Positions 1 through 9,503 of a DNA stretch of 64,000 nt are shown piece by piece. A program made the position numbers and the translations under genes. Position 1 is the stretch's first letter. Every line of letters starts with the position of its first letter. Source of the stretch: Cryoendolithus antarcticus (lineage: Eukaryota > Ascomycota > Dothideomycetes > Cladosporiales > Cladosporiaceae); NCBI GenBank assembly GCA_002077065.1, contig NAJO01000042.1, positions 62,001 through 126,000 of the forward strand, in the 5' to 3' direction. The notes below the pieces were generated by a model. The model did not search any database. It was not told where the DNA came from and was given only the letters and a program-made list of their open reading frames with translations.

Positions 1-668
1 TGTAGAGGGTCATGCCGTTCAGGACTAAGACAGCCGTGCAGAAATGAGATGTTCGTCGCTGCAGGGGCTGGACGCAGTCTCAGCTTCTATCGAGAGGCAA
101 GCGGGACATGAGGACGACCATGAACATGTCCTGGGTGAGATGGGAGACTACGCATAAGTCAAGACCTGTCATCTGCTTCAGCATGGGCTGGTCGCCTACG
201 GGCGAAACTGAAGCGGGCTGGTCGCTCGTATGCGTATGGCAACCGGTCGTAAGTCGATCAAGGGCCCGCAGAGTCTCGACACTTGGCTAGCAGCAAAGGA
301 AAAGTCCATGGCGGTGAGAGACTGCTTCACTCGTAGACAATGCCATAGGGCTGAGACGTGTCGATCACTTCGGCCTTGGCTGGTCAAGCTTCAACTTTAC
401 AGCCGCGTGACTTCATTGCTGTGCCTCTCTCGTCACTTGTTGCGATCCGTGAGTGCACGAATCCACATATACATCATTGCACGTGATGTTGCTTGTTGCT
501 TGCCTCCCTAGCTAGTGTGATCGACACACCCTCCCTCCGACACCACTCACCCTACTGCTCCGAACAACGAGGCACAACTTCACACATCGGAGCTAAGGTT
601 ACTGTATCCTTAGTAGAAGACCTCAAACCTAGTCGTTCGCCGGCAGTACTACGCTGCACGTCGCCGAG
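1..668. other. intergenic / upstream of NCBP3-like gene
   Basis: No reading frame here looks like a conserved protein. The last 200 bases are probably the promoter and leader of the gene that starts at 669. A gene reading leftwards out of the window could begin here, but nothing in the translated frames supports it. Confidence 0.5.
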
Positions 669-2228
669 ATGGACGGCGACATGGATATCGACATGGACAT
701 TGACATGGAGGACCCCGATCTCGCCAGGCTCCGCGCGCAAGCCGAGGCGATCAATGCGCAGCACCTAGCCGTACAACAAGTCGGCGACACAGAATCCATG
801 AATGGCATTCAGCAAGCACCAGAGGAGGGCGAGGTAGACCCGGACGGCGTAGTGCGCAATAAGATCCACTTGCGCGGCCTGGACAATCTCACGACTGCGC
901 GTATCGAGGCTGCGGTGCGCGAGTACTGCGATATGACGCTCTACGGCAAGCTGCAGTGGATTGACGACACGAGCGCGAACCTAGTCTTCGACACGGACGA
1001 TGCGGCGGCAAGCGCTATGGCGGCTTTGGCGGAGGTGGAGGAGTGCGATGCACTGGCGCTGCGGGCTGTGAAGGCGTTCAATGAGCTACCGGAGACACAG
1101 CTACAGATGCGGTATGCGACGGAGTCGGATGTGAAGGTCAAGGGCGCGAAGGACAGGAGTCGGTTCTATTTGATGAATCCTGAGTATGATCCTGAGAACC
1201 GCGTGCGGAAGAGGCGGTACGATGATCGTGGACGAGGGAGTGGTGGGAGGGGGGGCTACAACAACAAGAGGCCGCGCATGGATCGAGGGTACAGTGATGT
1301 GGACGAGAGGCTGGCGCGCGGAGGATCGGGACAGGACACGCGCTTCAACGAAGATCTCTACGATGATGCACCGTCACCCAGACCAGCACCATTGCGAGAC
1401 TCGATACCACGCCGCGACAGCTACGCATCATCAGAGGGTCACGGCAGGACGCTCCGTCAGTACGAACCCACTCCCGACCTCCTCGCTGGCAAGTCGAACG
1501 GCCGCCTCCAGCGCGACAGAAGCGCTTCTCCAGCCCGTGATGGTGACGGCCGCTTTGGCTTCAGCGAAGACCAGCCATACCGCAAAACTGCACGCCATCG
1601 CTCTCGCTCACCTCTTCGACGCCCAGTATCACGCGACCAAGACAATCGCAACTCCCTTGAGCAGCGTCGCAAAGAGCTATTTCCCTCACGACCTTCCTCT
1701 GCTCTCACGAACGGCACATCCAAGCCTGATCTCTTCGACCGCACAGCAGCGACCAACAGCGCCAAGGAGCTCTTTCCGGACAAAGCGCAGCATAAGCGGC
1801 AGGACGCCAGAGTGGTAGGGCATAACGAGCTCGCAACAGCTATTGGCAAGTATCACTTCGACGGCGTTGATGAGTCGCCGCATACTTATGATCAAGCAGG
1901 TCCGGATCGAGCATCAGGACGAGTGGAGAAGCCCAAAGCGGGTAGAGATTTGTTCGCGAGGATTAATGGCGGGAGTGGTAATAGCGATGGGCGCTTAAGG
2001 CAGGACGATCAGGTGGCGGTGGAAGGGTTCAGTTTCAAGGGTGCAGGGGCGAAGAAAGCTGATTCGGACTTCTCGATCCGAGGGGCGAGTGCGGCGAAGG
2101 GAAGTGGGTTGGCGAGGGAGCTGTTCCCTGTGAAGGCTGGGGTGCAGGTGAATGATAAGCCGGATCTGTTTGAGGGGCGGCTGGGCGGGAGGACGAATGG
2201 GCGGAGAAGGGCGGAGGATCTGTTTTGA
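669..2228 (+). CDS. nuclear cap-binding protein subunit 3-like (NCBP3/DUF2414 domain)
   Basis: This is an uninterrupted 519-aa frame. Residues about 55-130 match the RNA-recognition-like domain of NCBP3: an acidic GEVD lead-in, then a 'KIHLRGLDNLTT' strand, then 'LQWIDDTSANLVF', the W-x-D-D-T/S-x-N-V/L signature of the family. NCBP3 binds capped RNA together with the cap-binding complex, so a nuclear role in mRNA maturation or export is expected. Residues about 175-350 are Arg/Gly/Ser-rich and disordered. The C-terminal half carries seven short LF motifs that alternate ELFP and DLF; the last one is the extreme C terminus. The first ATG follows a clear leader and opens with a Met-Asp-rich acidic stretch. 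The domain call is from memory of the family. The C-terminal motif function is unknown to me. Confidence 0.75.
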   Translation: MDGDMDIDMDIDMEDPDLARLRAQAEAINAQHLAVQQVGDTESMNGIQQAPEEGEVDPDGVVRNKIHLRGLDNLTTARIEAAVREYCDMTLYGKLQWIDDTSANLVFDTDDAAASAMAALAEVEECDALALRAVKAFNELPETQLQMRYATESDVKVKGAKDRSRFYLMNPEYDPENRVRKRRYDDRGRGSGGRGGYNNKRPRMDRGYSDVDERLARGGSGQDTRFNEDLYDDAPSPRPAPLRDSIPRRDSYASSEGHGRTLRQYEPTPDLLAGKSNGRLQRDRSASPARDGDGRFGFSEDQPYRKTARHRSRSPLRRPVSRDQDNRNSLEQRRKELFPSRPSSALTNGTSKPDLFDRTAATNSAKELFPDKAQHKRQDARVVGHNELATAIGKYHFDGVDESPHTYDQAGPDRASGRVEKPKAGRDLFARINGGSGNSDGRLRQDDQVAVEGFSFKGAGAKKADSDFSIRGASAAKGSGLARELFPVKAGVQVNDKPDLFEGRLGGRTNGRRRAEDLF

Positions 2229-3001
2229 GGGACATGTGAGCGGCCTGCCAGTGAAGCGGAGACAGCGACATACAACACCTGATGATTGGAGCCATAACAA
2301 ACCAGCAATGCACTGAGCAGCAACGTGTGTGCCCTCGGTTATGCAACATCTATCAAGACCATCCAGTCGATGACAATCGTAATTGTTGCGAGCTCACAAA
2401 GTCATGGCGTGGACATGAGTGCGCTTAGCCTCCAGTATGTCAGAGCATAGCTCCACTCACCAATAGGCTGATACCACAATGATACCCTGTAACCAGCCTC
2501 ACAATACTCAAGAGGCGCAGATCGTCCTCGTCACGCACCAAAGTCTCCAGCACGTGACTTACCCCTTGTCAGACTGTATAATCCCCCTCTCCACCACTAC
2601 CTCCAGAATTCAAATCGAGGTTATATTGGCTCAACGGTAAGACGCACGCGCAGTCATTAAGTCCAAGGGCATTCTCCTCATTAACCCAAGTTCGATCCGT
2701 TAGCCTGCCATGGATATCACGCTTGGGCAAATATATATCAATGTCAGTAATAAAGGAATTCCGATGTGTGCTAGTCCCAGCCGCCGAGCTGATGGCCGTC
2801 GATGAGTACTCTCCCATCCCACGCAGGCTTGCGGGTTAGGTTTTGTCGTTTTGGTGGTTGTGAGTGAGGGGCTGCTTTTTTGCATTTGTGAGGTGAGTGG
2901 GGTGTTTTGCGATGAGAGCGTGACATCGACCACGGTGCGCAACAAATGATGGAAGGCAAAGCAACGTAGATGAGGCTCGGCATACACTACCTGATCCCTC
3001 A
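2229..3001. other. convergent intergenic interval
   Basis: This lies between the 3' ends of the NCBP3-like gene and VPS29, so it should hold two 3' UTRs and terminators. Short frames on the minus strand (2569-3005) show no family pattern and I treat them as chance. Confidence 0.5.
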
Positions 3002-3800
3002 TCATGCGCCCGTCGCGCCTTTCCTGAAGCTCACTTTCTCTACCCCCACACTCTCGACGCCCTCCGCATCCCTCTTCAGCTGGTACACATACAACACCAG
3101 CACGTCCCCCTGCACGTCCATCAACACGAAGCTCGGCGTATTCCTGTCCTCCTCCTCATCACTCCCCAGTGTCTCATCGTTCCAGCTCGCAGCCCCCGTA
3201 GCGCTCCCAGGGTTCACGAAGAACTTCCCCTCCATCTCGTACGCCTCAAACTTGCACGTCCCGCCCCAGCACAGCACATCCACGTCCATCTGTCGCGCAG
3301 CTATGAGTAGCGCATCGGGATCGCCGGGCGGGACGATGGAGTCGCCGTGTGTGAAGCCTATGCGGAGGGAGCCGTGGGTGACGACTTTAGACAGGGCGGT
3401 GGGGATGGGGAAGGCAGCATCGCTTTGCGGCGCACCGGGGGTTTGATAGGCGGTAGGGGCAGCCGGGGTGGAGAGCGCGATGTCGAAGTCGCCTTTTACG
3501 AGTTGCAGGTCTGGGGCGAGGTTGCGGAGGAAGGTGTATACGCTTGGGGAGGTGAGATTGCCAAGGCAAAGGATCTGGCCGATCTTGCCGGGAGAGAGGA
3601 GTTTCTTGAACTATATTGAGGGCGTGAGTGTGGTGCTCGGGTGGAGTAGGTGGTCACGATCGAGCTACCTTTGCTGGTATGTCCTGACTATGTCGTCAGC
3701 CTGGCGTGTCTGTGGCGGATTGAACGTGGGCATGTGAGCTCACTATCGCACGATCAGGTATGAACAGGTCGCCAATGACTAGTACTAAGCGCGACGACAT
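3002..3800 (-). CDS. VPS29: vacuolar protein sorting protein 29 (retromer)
   Basis: Three exons: 3744-3800, 3669-3683 and 3002-3610, giving 226 aa. The spliced N terminus reads LVLVIGDLFIPDRA then DIPAK then FKKLLSPGKIGQILCLGN, the conserved start of the VPS29 metallophosphoesterase-like fold. Later come KGDFD, THGDSIVPPGD and the MDVDVLCWGGTCKFEAYE...FVNPGSATGA block. VPS29 is a scaffold subunit of retromer, which recycles receptors from endosomes to the Golgi. The introns have donors GTGAGC and GTAGCT and acceptors TCAG and TATAG. The middle exon is only five codons and is needed to supply the conserved DIPAK. An acidic insertion (residues about 140-150, SDEEED) is typical of fungal forms. 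The protein is slightly longer than human VPS29 (about 182 aa). Confidence 0.93.
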
Positions 3801-4346
3801 CCTTGCTGCTAGAAGTGAGGAAGTGGAATCGTATCAAAAGACCACAATGTGTAGCTGTGTGGGATGCAGCCAGGTGAAGTCGGAGTTCACCGGCCGGAGT
3901 TCACTTGGAAGCGCCAGAGTACCTTAGTTCTACGAACGCTTGCAGGAACGAAGACAAACTTCTGTGCTCAACTGCTTCTCAATAGCATGTACAGCGGCCA
4001 AGGAGAATGATTGTACGGCCATCGGATATATCGGGAAGCTGACTTTGTCGCGCTTGGGCACCAAGACTGCACAGTCACCGCAGCTACCCATCGATGGCTC
4101 ACAGGCAGGGAGTATCGGATTCGCTGAACAGTACACCCGTGCCAAGTCTAAATCTACCGGAAAGCCGAGACTGTCGTCGTTCTCTGTACATGGATCGCGC
4201 TCGATGGCAGCAACTCGATATCGTCATCGCCCTCCGCCCGTTGACTCCGGCGCTCCTTGCGATCAGACAAAATCATCATGGTGATCGTTGCTCGGTCCGC
4301 GAGCGGCCGAAGTCCATGATTTCCGCTACTCTCCTGCCAGCTTCTC
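3801..4346. other. intergenic interval
   Basis: Overlapping short frames on both strands have no recognisable family content. This is probably the upstream region of VPS29 and the 3' flank of the receptor pseudogene. Confidence 0.5.
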
Positions 4347-5700
4347 TCAGCGAGCTTGATTCGGCTCTTCCTGCTCTCCTTGTGTGCCCTCAGACTTGCT
4401 TTGTGGCATCTGCGAGACGTTCGTGAGAGCGCCCCAGTAGGTTGAGCCTCCACCAGGTATAGCAACGCCTTCGTGGAAGGTCTGTAGGAGGGGCTTCAGT
4501 CAAGTCACGCACTCGGAAATGAGCGCGGCGTGCATCACGATTTGCGTCAAGATGTTGACCGAAACGATGGCTCCTGTTGAATTGTCGTAGACGGATGGAC
4601 CAAGTCGCCAGAGACGCAGGATTATCGCAGGTATCAATCTGAAATCAAGTCAGCCCCGCGTATAAGCTTCGATCCTGCTTGGAGACCTACAGAAGACGAG
4701 ACGCGAAGATGAGCAGCAGCTTGATGCGCTTCTGAACGCGCATAATCAGACGCCAGATAAGCATGATTGAGAATGACCAAATTGTGAGCTCGACCAGTAT
4801 TGCAGCTACTTCGACGCCTACCCATCGGCCGAACTGTGCTTTGTTAGTCCTTGGGTATGCATTTCATGCGGTGTAAAATTCCTACCAATTCGGAATCCGA
4901 CAGCCACGGACCCGATGCATCCACTCGTATCGCGATTGCGAGCACTGATGCCACCGTCCAGAGCAATGCGATCGCTGCGACCGCGACGCCGACTTTGGTA
5001 CCTTTCTTGTCGCGTGACAAGTTCCTCAAGAAGAGCGCAATCGAGCATCTTGAAGTTCCCACTGATAGAATGTATAGGATTTGACTTGCGTACAGAGCCT
5101 GCTGACAGATTAGCAGTCGATCATCAGGGTCGCATATGCCAGGCTGGCTGACCTTCTTCGACCCTGTTCCATTGACAGTAACTTCTGCGCCGAACCCGTA
5201 ACGCCCGATGGCCAGGCATATGGTGGCGCATTGTGCAGCGCAAAAAGCCTGTGCTCTCTGGTCAGTATGTACAGTACCGTCCTCGAATCGATCGTGGTTC
5301 AAAGGTCGCTCTGCTCCGTCTCATGGCTTCGTAGAGGAATTGAACGTTGTGCGACAGACCACTCCGCTGATATTTGACGAGGGCTATGTTCTTGTCGCCA
5401 ACTGCGTGCAAGCGCTATGAGACGATCTCAACGGAGTTGTAGCGCCGGTTGGATGTCGCAGCATGAGCGATACCAGCCCAGTAATTTCTCGCAGACATTC
5501 GAAAGTAAGCTCAGACGGTGCGACTTACGCAGCCTCCAAGGAAGACGTAATCAGCCCAGTGCCATTGAGACTGTGTCTTTGCCCATACTCTGACCGCAGC
5601 GAAGAGTTTTCGTCCAGACTAGGACTATGCTCGTCACAACAAGCAGTAGGTTAGCTATCGAGAAACTCGGAAGCTCAGGTGCGCTGGCTTGATCGGACAT
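4347..5700 (-). pseudogene. fungal rhodopsin-like/PTH11-type integral membrane protein, decayed
   Basis: Pieces of the seven-helix fungal rhodopsin-like domain occur in order on this strand: an N-terminal helix ending VTSIVLVW; RVWAK...WADYVFLGG (the W-D-D-Y-like element after helix 1); then at about 5000-5260 AFCAAQCATICLAIGRYGFG, QALYASQILYILSVGTSRCSIALFLR and LLWTVASVLAIAIR; then RWVGVEVAAILVELTIWSFSIMLIWRL; RLLLIPAIILRLWRL; and ILTQIVMHAALISE followed by LKPLLQTFHEG. Introns of about 51-53 nt separate several pieces. Two lesions are visible. A +1 shift is best placed in the tttt run at 5607-5610. A TGA at 4500-4502 sits just before the conserved LKPLLQ block. The first intron would be near 280 nt, unusually long here. 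These receptors normally sit in the plasma membrane. An unconventional splice could rescue one lesion, but hardly both. Confidence 0.7.
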
Positions 5701-6857
5701 TGCGTTCGCTCGGAATGAGCAAGGTCGTATTTGTCGCCATGTGTGCTGGGGTGAAAGCAGTGATCTTTGAGTCGCTTGGTGCTGTGACGAACATACTGCT
5801 GGCCCGCTTTAGACGAGACAGGCATGAATGCCATGCGCCGAGCAGCAATCTACTCAAGGGCTCGAGCTCGGGCATGCTATGCAGCTGGGACGTGGAGGCG
5901 GTTAGACTACTAAGGGCCGCGGTGGCGGGCGACGTTGCTATGAACAGGCAAGCCCACATCCGTGAATGCTGCACACGGTGAAGGCATCGCCTACGGACCA
6001 CGCTTCCAAGTGATGAGAATGCGGTGAGTCACAGCGAAGGGCTGCGCGCGGTCCCTGCGATGCAACGTGGTGGCTCAACTCCGAAGCCCACCCTTAAATT
6101 ATAACCTGGTTCCCAGTACCGATGAGCATATGGCTGGCGCGAGAATGAGGATATTCTATCACGACGGAGCATGAGGCCTCTGCGGGCAGCACATTTGTTG
6201 AGCCGAAGTGGAGACGCTTAGGTTTTTTGACGAGCCATACTAGCCCTAGAGCTGCTGCCCAGGCGAACGTCGCAATATAACGCTCGAGCTAGTAGTTGTT
6301 ACAGCACATAGCATTGCACGGAGTAGAGGAACGCTGTCATTGGTCCCACGCGGAGAACGCAAAACGGATGCTCGTATTGCTGTGAGAATCCTTGAATGAA
6401 CAGTCCAACGAGCGAAGTGAGGGCTTCAACTCCACAATGGGATCGACCTCAACTCGTTATGGAGCTGCGATGAAGCGGATTCAAATAGAGCACGGTAAAG
6501 GTTCGATGGCAGAGCGTGTGATTACCCGCCAAGCTCTGCCGTCCACGCCCCGTCCAAGCCGGCAGAGCTAATCTCATGCCCCGGCGCTAGTGCAAGCACT
6601 CCATGCATGCCCATCGCTTGAAACCCACGCATCTCCCATTTCTTCAACAAAAGGACTTGCCTCGACTCGTGCAGTCCCCAGCTCCGTTATGAACGACTGC
6701 AGTAGATCGATGCAGGCACCATAGTGCAGATGTCTGCCGAGACAATGAGACTGGGCGGCGTCTTGTCCTTCGTGCGACAGGTCGGTGGGTTTTCTTTTGT
6801 CTCTCGTCGCTATTACTGTCTTTTCAGGTGCTGCTCGACAGCGCCTTTGTTGCGGAT
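5701..6857. other. intergenic interval between two pseudogenes
   Basis: I see no gene here. The minus-strand frame at 6574-7377 overlaps the permease relic in another frame and has no family features, so it is taken as a shadow. Confidence 0.5.
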
Positions 6858-8951
6858 ATGGGGCCATATGCTTCGTCGTCCTCGCAGTCGTCAGGTCCAC
6901 CCAGCATACAGCGGGAAAATGGCATGCAATTGCACGACCGCAAAGGACCGCATGTTGGCGATGGAGCTGTAATGCACGATCACAATGGAACAAAGGAATC
7001 AGCCTACGAGATCGATGAGGTTGATGCCACGAAATCAACATCGGCAGATCGCTTTCAGATGAAACGCATGGGTATGGTGATACTGGAGTACTGACACATG
7101 CTGGACGCTCACTGATGAGAGCAGGCAAGGACCAGGGCTTCGTACGGCACTTCAAACCCATGGCTACATTTTCTTTCGTCGCAATGGCTACGTCTGTCTG
7201 AGAGCTCGGCATCTTCTCCATCAGCCACGGTCTTGTGGATGGAGGACGAGCGGGACTGATCTGGTCCACGATTGTGCATGCCATTGGCTTCATCCCGATC
7301 GTGCTTTCGATGGCCGAGATGGCTAGCATTGCGCCGACTGCCGGATCGCAGTATATTGGGTGTCGGAGTTCGCTCACCCAAAGGTGCAGAGGCTTTCAAG
7401 TTACTACACCGGGTAAGCATGCCATGAAGCCAGCATGCTGTAGTCGCTAACGAATGTGAGATGGATCTCGACTCTGGCGTGGCAAGCAGGCAACGCCATC
7501 GGTGTGTTCCTCACGGGCACACTCATCCAAGTAATCATCCTCGAGAACAACCCGAACTTTAAGCATCCTGCGTTCAGCGCCCATCGCTAGAACGGCCATG
7601 TGCTGACGAAATTACACGGACGGTGAGAGCAACGCGTGCAGCGAACGGGACTTCTACTGACAGACCCAGCTTTCCCGAATTGGCACGGATCGCTGCTGGT
7701 GATCGCCAATATCCTCATCACCGTGACCGGCAACATCTTCCTCACTCGCTATATTCCCCGAGTGCAGACGGCATTCTTCGTGCTGCATATCCTGACCTTC
7801 TTCGCGGTCATGATCCCAATCTGCATTAATGCACCCAAAGCCAGCGCACGTGAGGTGTTCGCCGATTTCCAGAACCTCGGTAGCTGGCCAAACATGGGTG
7901 TTGCCCTCATGGCCGGACAGCTATCTGCTATATACATGATGTGCGGCATGGACTCGGTCAGTACGTTACGTTTCACGGTGGATAGCTGCGTTGACATGAG
8001 TCCCAGTCCTGTCACATCTCCGAGGAGGTCCGAGATGCAGCAAAATCAGTCCCTCGATCCATGATGTCGATCTACGTCGTCAACGTTACGATCACCCTAG
8101 CCGCCTGGTTCATCATCTGCTTCGCGATGCCGGATGTGGAGCTGGCTCTGGAGCATCCGTCGCTGTACCTTTTCATCCAGGTCATGGAGCAGTCAATGTC
8201 CATCACTTGGGTCACGGTGGAGCTGACTCTGATCGTTGCTCTTGTGCTGTTCGCCAATGTCTGTTATCTTACTGCAGTGAGCCGAGATCTATTTGCCTTT
8301 GCCCGAGATGGTGGTACGCCGTTCCACAAGTGGGTGGCATACGTGAGTACTGAGAAAGGTTGGCACCTCTTCCACCTGCAGTATCCTAACACGCCGCTCA
8401 CAAGTCCATCTCAGGTACCGAGCACCAGTCAACGCGGTCTACGTGACCAGTGCCTTCTCCTTCCTGCTGAGGTAAACAGGAGCCTCTCTCCGCCGCAATC
8501 GCCAAGCAATCCGCTGACTCTGCCCAGTTTAATCTACATCGAAAGCTCGACTGCATTCTACGCCATCACTTCCTTGATGACAGTAGCGCTGCTGCAGTGC
8601 TATATGTTCAGTATCTCTTCGATTTTGTGGCGCCGCATCTACCTCCCCGAGACCAAACCCGAAAGCCATTTCAGCCTCGGCCGCTGGGGCATTCCAATCA
8701 ACGCTATAGCCGTTGTCTGGTGCGCCTGGGCTTTCATAAGTCCCCATTCCCACAAACCTCCAAGCTCATCTTCTCATACACATTGCGTGCAATTCTGGTC
8801 CTTCTGGCCACAAGCGATACCGATCACAGCGGATGGCTTCAACTGGGCATCAGCGATCTTCATTGGCGTGATACTCGTGGCAACAATCCACTAATTCCTG
8901 TCAGGCCACAAGACTTATCATGGTCCGGTGACGCTGGTCAAGAGAATGTAG
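6858..8951 (+). pseudogene. choline/GABA-type APC amino-acid permease, decayed
   Basis: The frame pieces reproduce an APC-superfamily permease of the fungal choline transporter (Hnm1-like) type: KDQGFVRHFKPMATFSFVAMATSV, ELGIFS...GGRAGLIWSTIVHAIGF, LSMAEMASIAPTAGSQY, WVSEFAHPKVQR, WISTLAWQAGNAIG, NWHGSLLVIANI, and ITLAAWFIICFAMP through FARDGGTPFHKW to IYIESSTAFYAITSL. Such proteins import choline or small nitrogen compounds across the plasma membrane. Lesions: TGA at 7199-7201 where the family has Trp before Glu; one base missing at 7355-7356, where the codon for His in QYHWVSEF should be; TAG at 7588-7590; and TAA at 8892-8894 near the C terminus, after which HKTYHGPVTL still reads in frame to TAG at 8949. 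Several introns are recognisable (for example after ...KRM and ...YYTG). Four lesions make a functional product very unlikely. Confidence 0.85.
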
Positions 8952-9503
8952 AGCCTGTCTGTCATCCGGAACACATATAGAGCGCACACCCAGGTTACCG
9001 CAAGGTTTTCTGATGAGATGGCTGCATTATGAGCTGTCTACATCCGGCATGCCTTATTGGTATCTACATGCAAGTCTTGCGACCACGTTGTGTCGGACTG
9101 TCGTCCCTGCATTTCTTCGCCACCACATAGCTTCCGCGGGACCGCGCTGGATGGACGCAAGTTTGCCCTATCGGATGTGTTTACGTGATGCGCAGGCAAT
9201 CTTCCTACGCAGGTCCGATCGTCGCGGACCTGACAGATGCTTGGACCAGCTTGATAACTGTCGATGCGCTTCCATGGCTGCGCCCTGTAGGTCTGGTGAC
9301 CTTGCCAGCAGCTAGAAGTGCGACGCGTAGTACGAATCCACGGTCATACATAGCAGCCAGAGCGTGCACGATCACTTGCGTGCCGTGTGTCAGAGGCAGC
9401 CATTTGTGCTGCGGACTCTCCTCCACGGCGTCCGCGGCGCTTCATGGGGCGCAGACGGTGTGGATTTGCTACCAGGTCCTGTGAGTCATCTTTCTCCAGC
9501 TGT
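8952..9503. other. intergenic interval
   Basis: No frame resembles a known family. This separates the permease relic from the 3' end of NDC1. Confidence 0.5.

Noticed and set aside
1457..1849. Frames on both strands inside the NCBP3-like gene
   Set aside because: Antisense or frame-shifted shadows of the Arg/Ser-rich coding region.
6574..7377. 267-codon minus-strand frame over the permease relic
   Set aside because: It lies opposite the permease exons in another frame and has no family features; Cys/Arg-rich composition fits a shadow.
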